Below are positions 42,693 through 55,500 of a stretch of 64,000 bases of DNA, piece by piece. Position 1 is the first letter of the stretch, and every line of letters starts with the position of its first letter. Origin of the DNA: Parachlorella kessleri (taxonomy: Eukaryota; Chlorophyta; Trebouxiophyceae; Chlorellales; Chlorellaceae); assembly GCA_001598975.1 (NCBI GenBank), contig BBXU01000164.1, positions 30,417-94,416 on the forward strand. Direction: 5' to 3'. The position numbers and the translations under genes were made by a program. A model generated the notes under the pieces. It worked only from the letters and a program-made list of their open reading frames with translations. It did no database searches and was not told the origin of the DNA.

Positions 42693-45600
42693 ATGGCATT
42701 TTCTACGGTCTTAGACGCCATCAGGGGGTCCGCGCGGACCCAAAATGCTTTCCGTGTTTTTGTCCTCTTGATTGGAGCAGGCGGCATCCTGCTTATGGTG
42801 CTCCCTGCAGAGCTCCTCCAGTACGAGGCCCCTGAGAAGCCTGTGATCAACTTGAATACCACCTTCTCCACGCTCTCCTCGCAAGGCTGGCTGGCCCTGG
42901 CCTTCACTGCACTGGCCTTCGGCTTGATGGTCACGGACCTTGTTGGTGAGACTTACCGGCTCGACCTGCCCTAGGCGTGCAACAGAGTAGGCTATTCCAT
43001 ATTCTGCGAGGGTTTTCTGCGTCATTGGCATGAAATCGTTGTGCGCCTGCTCTTGGGCGGGGGCGCCCAACCAGTGCTGGTGGAACCTGCACTCGGTGCA
43101 GTACCAAACTCTTGTGCTGCCAGGCTTGGAAAAGCGCCTCATGAACAATATGTACGACTCTTCTTGTGTTCGCCCCTCTGCTTTCAGGGGCGGACTTTGT
43201 GATGAATCTCACCCTGGCTCTCATGGTAAGTTCCCTCACAGTCAGTGCTGTGTGTAAAGCACCAACATTTTGAACAATAGGAGAGCGCATCTGGTCTTGA
43301 TGCAGGTCATCTTCAAGCTCATCACCATCAAGAACGCCCTTGCCGGCTTTGCCAGCAACGGCCTTATGACTGTCGTGGGTGAGCTGCCTACTGCCCTGAG
43401 ACTCCTGCCCTGGCTGGGACTCGCCACTGGCGATACTCCTCTCCATCCTAACCCTTATCAGTAATGCATGAGACTTAGCTTCCCACCTCTTAAAGCCCAC
43501 CAGCCCTACTCCCCTTGCAGTCTTGTTCATGGTGGCTCAAGGCATCACTTCATCTGGTGGTGCGGACTACATCATTACCAAGCTGCTGGGCACCCCCAGG
43601 GAGACCTCGCTGGCCCAAGTGCGCATGTAAGCTGATACAAAAGTGAGTGTACATGCCTATTTTGTTTTCAGTCTAGCAGCGCATCCGGACATGGTGGCTT
43701 GCAGGGCACCAAATGCAAACTAGTGGTGAGCACACTACCAGCAGACAGGATGCCTTACCAGATGCTGCTAGCCAACTCTTGGTGCAGGTGCTTGATCACG
43801 GTGGCCTTCTCCAGCTTTGTCAACAACACTCCTGTGTTCTGCATCATGCTCCCCATCGTGCTGACCTGGGCAGCCAAGGCAAGGTATGCCCTACCGTGCT
43901 GAGAACCTCTAGCAAGCGCAACAACTGCCTCTGCGCTAGCTACCACCTTGCATAGGGTGACATGGCTCAGCATTGCGGCGCAACAAGTGCTGCAGGGTTG
44001 TAGTAGCTGCCTTGCTGGTGCATGATGCGTATGCTGCCTGCCGGAACATGCCCTTTTTACACCCTTTAGCCCCGACTTCCTACCATGCTGCATAGGAAGG
44101 ATATGTGGCCTTGCTGCCTGGAGTGTGCGCCGTGCACACCACCCGACTCGCAACTCCGCCCGCGGCACACCTGCTGCCGGTGTGCGGATGCGCCCCTGGC
44201 GCCATCCTGCTGTGGAACTGGCCCAGGGCAGGCTTCTGACATGCTTGTCCTGTGCAGGGTGCCTGCCCGCCAGCTGCTCATCCCTCTGTCCTACTGCGCA
44301 CTGCTGGGAGGCACCAACACAGAGATTGGGACAAGCACCAACCTGGTTGTGACGGGCTTGTTCAACTCCCGTGTCTTGGACCCCAAGAGGTAAGGAGGCC
44401 TGTGGCACCCAGCAAGCCTGAATGCAGCAGGGCATGTAGTGTTTGCAGCAATATGTGGGTATCAGTGCAGGAGAGCACATCTCATCACGACAAATAGCAG
44501 GATATAGAACCTCTGGCCTGGCAGGCTGCATACATCCAAAGAAGACATTTTCGCGCGATTGCCCGGTGCTGTTTTTGACTTGTGGTGACTCAACTGCTGT
44601 GCAGCCAGTACTACCAGCCAGGCGTCAGCGCCATCTCTATGTTTGACATCACCCCTTACGGTGAGTGGGTTTGTCCAAGGTAAGGTCCTCTGGGTGCTTT
44701 GTCCGGTCCACCACGTGCACGCCGAGCTGTCAAGTGTGGTTGTACGCAGGCCCCAATCCCACTGTCCCCCCTGTCCCACAACATGCCAGTCCCCCATCAT
44801 GTGTTCGGCTGTGCTAACTGACGCGGGTAGTACCCGCCAGAATGCTGTCTAACCTCTGCTGCCACGTACATCATATTTATAGTCCCCCGTCATGTCTGTG
44901 CTGAGGCGCAGGTATCCCCAACGCTATCTGGGGCATCATCTATGTGGTCCTGGCGGCACCTTTCCTCCTCAACGATGGCGCCGGCAAGCGTGTCTTTGCC
45001 AGCGTGAGGAATGAATGAGGAGCATATAAGCACAGTACCCGCTACTGTACCTCAGTGTCTTCCGTCTCTGCACACTTAGAGGCTTCTATAATCATGATGT
45101 TATCTGAAGCCATGTCATGCACGCAGAAGCCGCCATTCTGCATCACCACCCGCCACACCCTGCCCTATGATATAACGACCCACACCGACCGGCCTACCTT
45201 GTGCTCAGCCACTGACGTGGCATCCCTTTCACTTCCTCGTCCCACAATTGCTCCCTGTTGCGCTGCTGCTGCTCATGCAGCTGAAGAAGAGCTTCAGGAA
45301 GACCCAGCCTGACGGCCCCGCCGACCTTGGGGCTGAGTTTTACATGGGACTTCTGGTCACTGAGGGGTCCCCGGTGGTGGGCAACAGCATCCGTGCCGCG
45401 GGCCTGCGCAGCATTGACGGCCAATTTGTGGTGGCTGTGCGCCACAAGGGCAAGGTGGTCCACGCGGTGGGGCCCGAGTTTGTGCTGTCGGCCGGCGATG
45501 TGCTGTTCCTGTCAGGTGGGCCGGGCGCCAGGGCCAAACTAAAACGCATATGGTAGCTGTGGTTTGCCTCTCCTCCTGCTGAGACACCCGCCACCCTTGT

Positions 45601-48600
45601 AGGACCAAGTCTGCTCTCTCTACAGACTGCATACTCTGCCTTTTGTGCTGGAGCAGCTGCCTCCTGCACCGCATGCCAGTCAGGGGTGGCACCTGCCTTG
45701 CACACCTGCGCTTGTCACGTACCACCCAGCAATCCCTCTCCCCCTCTTAGTATCGCTGCCACGTTGCTGCTGCAGGCATCCCTGATGGCACCCACGAGCT
45801 GGCCACCAAGTTCGGCCTTGTGCCCTACACTGACGCCCTGGAGGAGCTGGATGCTGGTGACCTCCCGGGCCTGGCCCCCGCCTTTGGGGCGACCCACCTG
45901 GCAGGTGGGGTGGCGCGCTGCAGGGGCGTCCGGCAGACATGGCACTAGCAGTCTACCCTAGTTGCATTTTGTTCACTGAGTTGGCATTGGCAACAGCGGA
46001 CCAGGCGGCTAGTGTACTGACATTAGGAGTCCCCAAGCACTACAGCAAGTTGCCCTGTCCTGTCTGATGCTGGATATCCCGGCTTCCCAGAGCACATCTG
46101 GAGAGGAGACTAGCAGCTGGGTTCCCTACTTGCAGTCCCTCGCACCTCCATCAGCTCTGACGAGGAGGAGGGCGACAAGCTGAGCAAGGGCAGCAGCGGC
46201 AACCAGAGCCCGAGGGAGGCCGGCCACGGCAGCAACCTGGTCCCCACCCCGCCAGAACTCATTGAGGTCACCGTCCGCAAAGGTAATGGGTGGGAGAGTT
46301 GGCTTGCCGCCCTGTATATGCTGTGTGCTTGTTCTGTTCCCTGTCGATACGTGATGCTGTACCCCTGTACATACTCCATGCTTTAGTCGCACCCGCCGCA
46401 TCATCCATCCATGTGTGATGATGTCTTTAAATCGTGGAGGCAAGCAGTCCTGGCCACCCTCGCCTCCCGGCAAGATCTTGAGACAATGCTGGAGGCCCCC
46501 CCTGGAGGCACGCAGCTTGGGCATTGACTTGGGAGTTGTGCTTTGTATGGCTGCAGGGTCTGACATTGTTGGCAAGACCATCCGCCAAGCCGCCTTCAGC
46601 AGCCGCTTCCACGCCGCGATTGTCTCCGTCAAGCGCGACAATGTTGCCCTGGGCTTCAACGACCGCAAGATGGGGGACGAGGTGGTGCAGGCAAGCCCGG
46701 GGGCCCAACCAATGGGAGCAGCAGCAGGCCAGAAGTGTTACAGTCTACCAGATTAGTCAGCCAGCTGGTAGGCTCGGTCGCAGTGCCCTCTGCTATATCC
46801 GTCTGTAGATGTGCATTTTGCTGTTGGACCAGCCCAGCAGCCCAGCTGCTGAGCCCACTGTCATGAGTCCCCCGTCGCACTTGTCAGCGCCGCGCCATAT
46901 GCAGACAGACTTCTTATGTGTCCAATCGCAGGCTGGGGATCAGCTGCTGCTCAGCGTGGGGCCCCACTTTTGGACCGAGCCTGGTGTGACCCAAGCCTTC
47001 ACCCACATCTCCAAGGGTGGACAGGTCAGTGGCCTGTCTTGCATGCATGCCCTCCTTCCCTGGTGCTCTGGTGCAAATATATGCCCGCTGCCACCAACGC
47101 GTGTGTTGCTGCTTACTGTCACACACAGCAGCACACACCATCTAAGGCTGCAAGAAGGCCGCTTGCGCCGGCATTCTGCTACTGCTGCTCCTGCTGCTGC
47201 TGCTGCTGCGCAGCTAGCACTGCCAGATCCCAACCTGCCCACCCCGCCCTGCCCTGCCCCTTGCCCGCCCGCAGGTGCGCACCCACAACGAGTTCATGCT
47301 GCCCATGCGGGTCACCGGCTTCCTGGCGGGGAAGTCCGTGCACCAGGCGGGGCTGCGCATGCTGCCCAACGCCTTCCTCGTGGCCCTGGAGAGGCGGGGC
47401 ACCACCATCACCGTGGTGGCCGCCGACGAGATCCTGGAGCGCGACGACCTGCTGTGGTTTGCAGGTGCCTGCCTGCCTGCCTGCTGGCTTTCACTCGCCC
47501 TCAACCAAGAGCCTTCCCACGATGTTCTAAGCCATGGCCTCGTTTCAGTGGGATGGAGGGGCCAGCCTGCCTACAAGGATCACAGGGTGCTGGCCCCCGC
47601 AAGCTGACATGGCTATGCGTTGGTCCTGTAGGCCAGGCAGCTGCGGAACCCTTGCTTGGCGGGCATTTGCAGCGGCTGGACCAAGCCGGACTTGCTGCAA
47701 TTGCAGGGAGCCACCATGTTGATTGACTGGTGCGGTGTTGTGCTGCCCTCGTGGGAGCATGGTCAGGTGGTGGTACGCTGTGTTAGACTAGTGGTAGATT
47801 AGACTAGACTAGACCAGACCGTGCTGCCCTGTCCCTTTGGTGCTGCTGCAGCGGATGCCTCCGCGGTGCGCTTCATCCGCAACACCCCGGGCCTGGTGCC
47901 CCTGGCTGAGCGCCAGGCCAGCAAGCTCGCCGACACACGGACCATCGAGAGGCGACTGGTGCAGGCCATCGTCGCCCAGGGCTCCCCGCTGGCAGGTGAT
48001 GCTGCTGCGGCCGCAGCCTCCCTTCCTTCTTGCTACTAGCAGGGCTCCTCCGTGCACTGTCACCAGTTCTCCTTGGTGTAGCTAGAGACCAATGGGTGCA
48101 CCTGATGGCCAGCAGCAATCCTGCTATTGCTGCTGCGACGGCGGCTGAGCCCTGTGCGACGCCCGAACTGTGTGGCTTTCCCACGCTTCCCAAACTGCAG
48201 CCCACACCCTTCACACAGCGTCAGCCACCTGCCAAGCTCATTGTGTGATCGCTGGGCTAGTGAGCTCCCCCAGCCCAACACACACCTCCATGAAGCATCC
48301 CTCCCCCACCCTGGCCCATGCAGACAAGACCGTGAGGGAGGTGCGCTTCCGGGAGCACTTCAACGCTGCTGTGCTGGCGGTGGCACGCAACGGGGACCGC
48401 ATCCAGGCCAACCCCGGCGACGTGCGGCTGAAGGCGGGGGACATCCTGCTGCTGGACACGGGTGGGGCCTTCGTGCAGAGGCACAAGCAGTCCAAGTACT
48501 TCTCCCTGGTGTATGAGCTGGAGGGGACCACCAACCCGGTGAGTGCGTGGGTCACAGGCGCTGGGGGCTCGCATGCAGGAGGGGAAACCAGCTCCTCCCC

Positions 48601-50551
48601 AGAGCAGCAGCAGGCACGACTGCATGCGGGGCTGCAGGGGCTTGTTCTTGCAGGAAACAAACTCACGGGATACTCACCTCTGTCCCTTGGACTACCCCTT
48701 GCCGTCGCATGCTCCACCTGCGTTCTTGCTGTTTTTCCATCACAGACCACACTCTGCCACTTCCAAGTCTGCAGCGGCAGGGATTGCCCCACCCACCCAC
48801 CCAGGTGTCTGCTCGCCCCTGCCTGCCTGCCTGCCTGCAGCCCCGCTACCTGCACACCTTTGTCGCCATTGCTTCCATCGCCACCGCCTTCATCCTGTAT
48901 GCCCTGGAGATCCTGGACATCCTGCCTGGAGCCGTGGTCGTGGTGGCAGTGCTGCTGCTCTCCGGCTGCATGTCGCCCGACCAGGCGCGCCGCTCCATCA
49001 AGTGGGTGAGTGCAAGCAGAGCGGGCGGGCAGCTGTCCCCAACCTGGGCTGGCTTCCCCTGTGGGAGCCTAGCTAGCTCTGTCCCACTTGCTGCTGCACC
49101 TGTGGAGCCTAGCTGGCCTAGTGTCACTAGCTGCTGCAAGTCCCCTGCACGCTTTGAGTTGGTGCAGGGCAGGCTGACCTCCCATGGGTGTGGGGGCCAT
49201 ACCGCCGGCCACTTCAAACGGTGCATCCCCCATCCAGGTTAAGGCTCGCCGACGGATGCACCCCTCGGTGGTGTGTGCTGCGCAGGACATCTACCTCATG
49301 ATTGCTGGAAGCTTTGGTGTAAGCGCCTGCCTGGAGAACACGGGGGCGGCCGCCGCCATCGCCAACCTGTTCATTGAGATCGGCAAGCGACTGGGCGGGG
49401 ACGGCTTTGTCATTGCTGCCGTCTACCTGGCCACCACCATCATCTCCCAGATCATTGCCAACAATGCGGCTGCCGCCATCGTGTTCCCTGTGAGTCTGCC
49501 GATACCGAAGAAGCAGCATGGGACCTAGCTGCTTCACAGCACCACGGCCTTATGCTTGGCCTTTGTCGCAGTCTGGATGACAGACTGCTTGGTTGGTTCC
49601 TGACTAGCTGAAGCCCGCCTACTCCACGTCATGGCTCACAGTCCCCTCAGCCTTTGGCTCGGAAGGATAACTGATGTCCAACTAAAGTTGCCGTGCTGTT
49701 GCAGATCGCTGCCACCATCTCCAAGAATGACAGCATTGACGTGAGTTCCCACATGCTTGTGACGCGGCAGGAATGAGCCACGCACAGGCTGGCCCTGGGC
49801 TAGCAGTCAGGTGCCACGTTGGATACAGCAAGGAGTCATGCATTTGCATCAGGTCCTGTGGCATCGGCCTGCTCATGCAGTAGCAGGGCACTTCACTTAA
49901 TACAGGGAACCCTCACCACAGCTTGCAGCGCTTCCATCCTGTCATAGGCAGAGGACAGGGCGTGCTTGCTCGCAGATCTACATCCTTGCCTACGCTGTGA
50001 TGCTGGGCGCCTCCTCCGTCTTTTCCAGCTCATTCGGCTACCAGACAAACCTCATGGCGCTGGCGGCTGGCAGCTATTCCTCCCGCGACTTCCTCAAGTT
50101 CGGCACCCCCATGCAGGTGGGCAGGGTGGCCATGTGGCAGGCGTTGCTAAGTTTGGTCGTGATAGAAGATGCTGGCGGGAGTTGTGTCCCAGCAACGTGT
50201 CCTGCCTGCATGTTTTGCCAGATGTTGACCTGCATGGCAAATGCGACCCTGATGGACAGGAAGGCTGCCTACCTGTCTGCCTGGCTGCCTGCGATGGTTA
50301 CGTTACATGGCTCACCTGCCCGCCTGCGGGCCCTCCCTCTCGCCCGGCTGCAGGTGGTTGTGGCCGTCGTGTGCATCATCAACCTGGCCACACAGAAGTG
50401 GCAGGTGGTGTGGGTTGTGACTGCCATCGTGGGCACGGTGGTGATGGGCACACCCCAGGTGCTGGAATGGGTCACTGTGTGGAGGGACAAGAAGACTGTC
50501 CTGCAGCTCAAGGCAGAGTCCAAGGACAAGCCAGCCCTGGCAACCCCGTAG
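42693..50551 (+). CDS. DASS/SLC13-type anion transporter with central RCK_C domains (SAC1/SLT-like, probable sulfate transporter)
   Basis: The family moves sulfate or other anions, often with sodium; Chlamydomonas relatives are the SLT transporters and the sulfur-starvation regulator SAC1. Exons: 42693-42945, 43188-43225, 43306-43378, 43521-43626, 43788-43883, 44258-44389, 44605-44660, 44912-45003, 45281-45515, 45776-45904, 46136-46282, 46557-46690, 46932-47024, 47275-47464, 47852-47995, 48324-48538, 48841-49005, 49286-49489, 49705-49740, 49976-50116 and 50354-50551; 958 residues. The first membrane half has FVNNTPVF (about 167) and GGTNTEIGTSTNLVV. Residues 283-711 carry four RCK_C-like units, each ending in a pattern such as AGDVLFLS, AGDQLLLS or AGDILLLDTG. 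The second half has QIIANNAAAAIVFP (about 820) and FGYQTNLM. Intron 12 (46691-46931) appears to have a GC donor. The substrate is inferred. Confidence 0.92.
49061..49139. repeat. Two diverged tandem units of 40 bp in an intron of the transporter gene
   Basis: Units 49061-49099 and 49101-49139 share (T)GGAGCCTAGCT and end in CTGCTGCA. They lie in the intron 49006-49285 and do not touch the splice sites. Confidence 0.7.
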
Positions 50552-52582
50552 TTGGGTACAGCAAGTGGGAAGCCTAATGTGATCAAATTGGCATCTCTCG
50601 ACTCTCCGAGGGCTGGTGCAATCACTGGCCAACTAGCTTGGGGTTGTCTCACGACCTTACAGCGATTTGAGCTTGGGTGTCATGGCTATCTTGTGTCTCC
50701 TGCTTGATTGTCAACAGCAATATTCCTCACAATCTCAAAGCATGGACGCATTTAGTACGTGCTGTGTCCCACTGATTTTTCTCTATCATATGCCCACTGT
50801 TTGATGTTGCATGGCACTGTTGCATTCCACTCTTAGCCCCAGAATACACATACGCTAGTATGGACTTCCGATGCGGGCTGCATCTCACAAAACTTGCACT
50901 CACTTGGCGGCATTGTTTTTTCCACGTGCCTGTGGTTTTGTTACCACTACGGAGTCAGGCCTGACCTGGCCTTCGGCTGGACTCTTACACTACTACATAT
51001 TTGGTACAGTTACATTGAGGGCGATGGAGCTACCCAATTTGTCGACCTGAGCAAGAAGGTGCATGCACTAGTGCTCGGAATTCTCGTCAGTCTTCCGCGC
51101 GCAGCAGCACCACATGATGAGGCGTGGTCAACGACCCCAGGCTGGCAGCATGACACTGGCCATTGACGGGACTGACGGTCAGTCTAAACCTCTTCTCTCT
51201 GACTTACATCCCACTTCCCGCTGCAGCACCACCAGTCATCGCCTCAGTGGTGCCGCCTGTTCCAGCACCGCCAGCTGCCGTGCCAGTTGCATAAGCAGGC
51301 TCTGCACCGGAAAGGGGGCAGGAGCAAGTTTAAGTACTTGCATCATAGCGAGCCAGTGACATCAATGCCATTATTGGCTTGAGTTGTGTATGTGAGCGGA
51401 GTCCTCAACATGATAAAAGACTGTCCGTTGGCGAGTCTCGCCCCATGCGCAGCTTGGCCACCCCATATCACAGTGCATCCAGTAAGAAATAGTGTTTGTG
51501 GGGAGTGTGTGGATAATGAGCATACTAACATCCTAGTTCGCCCAACAAAGCTGGCACCTTTGTAGGGATTCGGGGCAGCGATGCCGGTGTCGCATGAGCC
51601 CAGATGCTGATGCTTAGACAAGACATTGCAGCGCACCTCCCCGAGGGTCATGCGCAGCCTTCAAGCTGCCCTTATCCAGGGTGCCAGGAAGCATCTCCTT
51701 CAGGTCGCTCGCCATATTAGGAATGCCATGGCTCGTCTCTGCAAACAATGACATTGAGCTTGGCTGACACGCCAAGTGGCAGCAACACTGACTGCGACTG
51801 CAGTGACATGAGCCGCTTTTGTGCTTGCGCCTCTTAGGTGAATAAGCTGCTGGCTCTATATTTGCTTGACAACAAACTCGGCAGAGGCTAGGTTTGAACC
51901 CACCTGCTGGCTTGCCAAGCACGTGGCCCACCTGCAAAAGTTGGAGGTGCTAGCATGAGCAAAAAGAATGGTCTTTGTTGCATCACGTGGCAGCCAAGTG
52001 TGACTAGCAAGCAGTGACAACCCAGGCTGCTGTGTGACCGCGTACGTTCTCAGGGTTACCACGCAACCCAGCTCTTGGACCAACGTCTTCAGCTGTGGCA
52101 GCCCTAGCTGACGAGTCGCCCATCGCCCCCACTGGGGTCACCCTATCTGTGGTACCGATTGGCCGCTGCATCTGTTGTGATTTTGAAGGCAGAGGTTAAG
52201 CGGAGTTCACAATGCAGGACAGGGAGCAGGTGTTACACCTAGGGCACGGAGGTATCCACGCAGGTACACTGAAGCTGTGTTTCAGTGATCCATAAACGCT
52301 ACATGCCGCCACTCAGTGAGCAAGTCCTTGGTCAACAATTTGATCAACACGCCGACACACATATGTGTCGATTCTTCCTTGGGTTTGGATGTTTCGAGGG
52401 GAGAGAGCGCACAGCAGCGCGCCAGCGCCAATTTCTGAAGCAACCTGCCCTGTATGCTTTGAAGGTGACGAGTGACGTGCTGGCAAGTTTGCTGGTTGCA
52501 CCAGAAACCTGGCTCTGTTGTGTGTGCCAGTACTACCTGCTTGTTAGCCCATTCAACCCAGTATTAAGGCCTGGCCGGGCTA
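50552..52582. other. Unassigned 2.0-kb region upstream of the Q-rich protein gene
   Basis: I could not support a gene here. A plus-strand open frame of 91 codons at 50894-51166 has a plausible amino-acid mix but no flanking splice partners I can identify. A minus-strand stretch near 51640-51740 (SDLKEMLPGTLDKG) could be a single exon or chance. The rest shows scattered stops on all frames. 5' exons of the following gene could also lie here. Confidence 0.5.
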
Positions 52583-55500
52583 ATGGTGCAGGCTGAATTC
52601 ATGCGTCAGGTTACAAGCTCGCTGCACATGGGGCCGCCTCCAACTGCGCACTCGGCACCATTTGCGTCCGCGGCAATTGGAGGCCACGAGGATGGGCAGG
52701 TGGGTCTTTCCTGGGGCTCTGGATGGGAGCATTGGGAGGTAACACATGGGAACAGGGATATTGGCCAACCCATACAGTCGTACTGTGCAAACATATTAGT
52801 TCGGTGCGGTGGTGAGGCCTGAAATGCTGAAACTAGTATGGATTGCCAATTGCCCCTCCTGCGCAGACAAGCCCCAAGCGGGCATCATCGCAACCGCCAT
52901 CCCCACAGGAAAGCCCCAAGCGGGTTGCGAAAGACAGAGTCCAGTTCGGCAGCCAAGAGGCCGCGGACGTGTTGACTTCCTTTCTCCATCCTCAGCAAGA
53001 GGGTGTGGCTTTGCAGCAGGCACAGCAGCAGCAGGCACAGCAGCAGCAGCAGCAGCGGCATGGGGCGACCTCCAGCCCCGCGGCAGGGCTGCAGTCGAGG
53101 GCCCTGGGTGGGGCCGCTTTTGGCGGTCGTGGCGGTGCCTCCGGCCTGGCTGCTGGCCAGCCGGCTTTGCAGCAGGCACAGCAGCAGCAGCGGCATGGGG
53201 CGACCTCCAGCCCCGCGGCAGGGCTGCAGTCGAGGGCCCTGGGTGGGGCCGCTTTTGGCGGTCGTGGCGGTGCCTCCGGCCTGGCTGCTGGCCAGCCGGC
53301 TTTGCAGCAGGCACAGCAGCAGCAGCGGCATGGGGCGACCTCCAGCCCCGCGGCAGGGCTGCAGTCGAGGGCCCTGGGTGGGGCCGCTTTTGGCCTGCAT
53401 GCCTCTGTGCACAAGCGGGATCATCCAGAGTCCTCTGCAGAGCCCTCGGTGAGTGGGCGTCCATCCGCCCGCAACAGTACCACTTGTCGCTTGCTTGCCA
53501 TGGACGGGTGCTAGTCGAGTGGGTGGCGTCTATATCAGGAGGCTGCAACCTCATGGATGGCGCAACCCAGCGCACAGAACAGAATGATACTGCGAGGTTC
53601 ATCAGTAAGTAGCAGAGTGGCTAAGCTGGTGCGTGAGAAAATACTGTTGTGGACAGTCTTCAGACGAGTAGGCCGGGACAAGTCCCAAGCCTGGTGACCT
53701 GGTGCAGGCCGTCGTGCTATCAGAGCTCCAGGATTCGTTCCGCCGCTATCTAACTGCTGCTGATGCTACCAATGCCACTGAAGGAGCAGTAGCGTCTCCA
53801 GCGGTGAGTCATCACAACTAGCTGCCGTGGCTGCTGTATTATGTGACGACAGTGTCAGGCGAAGGCACCGAACTGCACCGTGTGTCCTGTATGTCGGTCA
53901 GCATTGGGAAAGAGCAGATGGGCAAGATATGCTGCTTCCGAGTCTCCCTGTTGGTGGGTTGTGGCAACGCATTTGTTTATGACCGCCCTGGTCGTCGAGC
54001 TAAGTTATCAAATTGCCTCCTTTACAGGGTAGTCCCAAGCGGCCCCTCCCACCGTCTGCCCGTGAGAGAATGGCAGCAGCGGAACCTCCACATAAGTTGC
54101 CTGCCACGGTGGGTATACCTGGCTGCTCACGTTTGAGTAAAGCCAGGGCCTGGGCCTCGGTGCTCTAAAAAGCCCGTATCGTGTACTAGCCTGGGCACAT
54201 CATTGGTTGTAGCTCCGTTCATGGGTAGCAGCTGCGGGACACTGCCGGGTGCACGCGTTGCTTGCCTGTCAAGATGCCAGTGCTTGTAGGAGGGCAACTC
54301 CCAAACCTGGCATGAACGCGGAGGCAATAGTGGGCCAAGGCGTCTCAAAATGAGTGACTTCGACTCTGCTGCAGGAGTCACTGACAGACGGGCTTCTGGG
54401 CTTGACCCTGGCGGGTACAGGCGTCCCCGCATCGACTACCGAAGCTGCAGCGAGTGCTGCTAGTCCTAAGGCTTCCGGCCCACAGGTCAGCTGAGGAGAC
54501 AACCGATTATGATGTTGCCTGCGGGGAGGCGCCTTGTGCTGCACTGTGGCATCCTTACCGTCTGTTCGAGTTGTGGGTTTTAGTGGGCACAGTGGAAGAA
54601 GGGGGGGGGCGGCTGTGCAAACGCCCCAGCCGCGGTGCATGCAAATGAGGGCTGCTTGAACGATGGCGCGCCATATATAGGCGCAGCACACCTGCCCTGC
54701 CCTGTGGTTTTTTGAAGCAGAATGGTGCATCACTCAACGCAGGCAACCACTGTGGAGCCGACAGCACCGGGGAGCGGAGCTGCCGCTGTGCCAGCAAGAG
54801 CACCGGCAGACGCGACGCCAACAACATCGCAGCAGCAGCAGCGCCAAGAGCAGATCCAGGGAAGTGCGCCGTCCTCTCCCAGCGCGCAGCAGGCCCCTCC
54901 GCCTGCTGCTGGGCACGCGTCTGGGTCTGCCCACAGGAGGTCACCAGCCACGTGGAGTGCGCTAGCGGCCAAGGCAGATGTCAAGGGCTTGGTGAAGCAG
55001 GTCAAGGATGGCACTCCATTCAAGGACCTGGCAGGTGCGCAGAGTTGGAGTCAGCATGCCTGATGCGCTGCCGCATGCATACCATGTACATGTGTGCACG
55101 CGATATGTACCTGGCTGTATGGTTATATGAACAATGTCTGCATCATGTGCATCCCGATTCAGTTGCAAAGGCCAAGTTCCTGCGCCATTCATAAGCAGCC
55201 AATGCACACCCATGGCGGCCGATGCCGTATGCAGACGAATTAACAGCCAAACTGGAGACATTCGGATCCAACTATTGGCTTGGCCTTGGCATTGCGGAGG
55301 GTGCAAACAACCGGGCGGATGTCGACGAGCTCAACCGGGCCAAGTGTGAAGTCGTGGCAGACATCTCGCCACTGTTTGACAACATAGATGCCATATTTGC
55401 CGACGTTGCAGCGGACCCTGGTGACGGGCAGTACAAGACAAAGGTGAGCAATGCGCCTATCACAGTTGAGATGTTAGCAAACGGCCTTGTTGGCAAAAGA

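Noticed and set aside
47780..47820. AGACTAG-type microsatellite as a functional element
   Set aside because: It is short, irregular and intronic, with no sign of anything beyond simple-sequence drift.
51880..51920. tRNA-like T-loop on the minus strand (GGGTTCAAACC)
   Set aside because: The bases next to the loop do not form the 5-bp T stem, and no acceptor or anticodon arm can be drawn around it.
53007..53394. CRISPR-like spacing of repeats
   Set aside because: The units are contiguous, long and coding, with no unique spacers, in a nuclear eukaryotic gene.
52796..53602. Long open frames on both strands and in other frames across the 135-bp repeat
   Set aside because: The unit length is a multiple of three and GC-rich, so all frames stay open by repetition. 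Only one plus-strand frame continues into splice-compatible exons.
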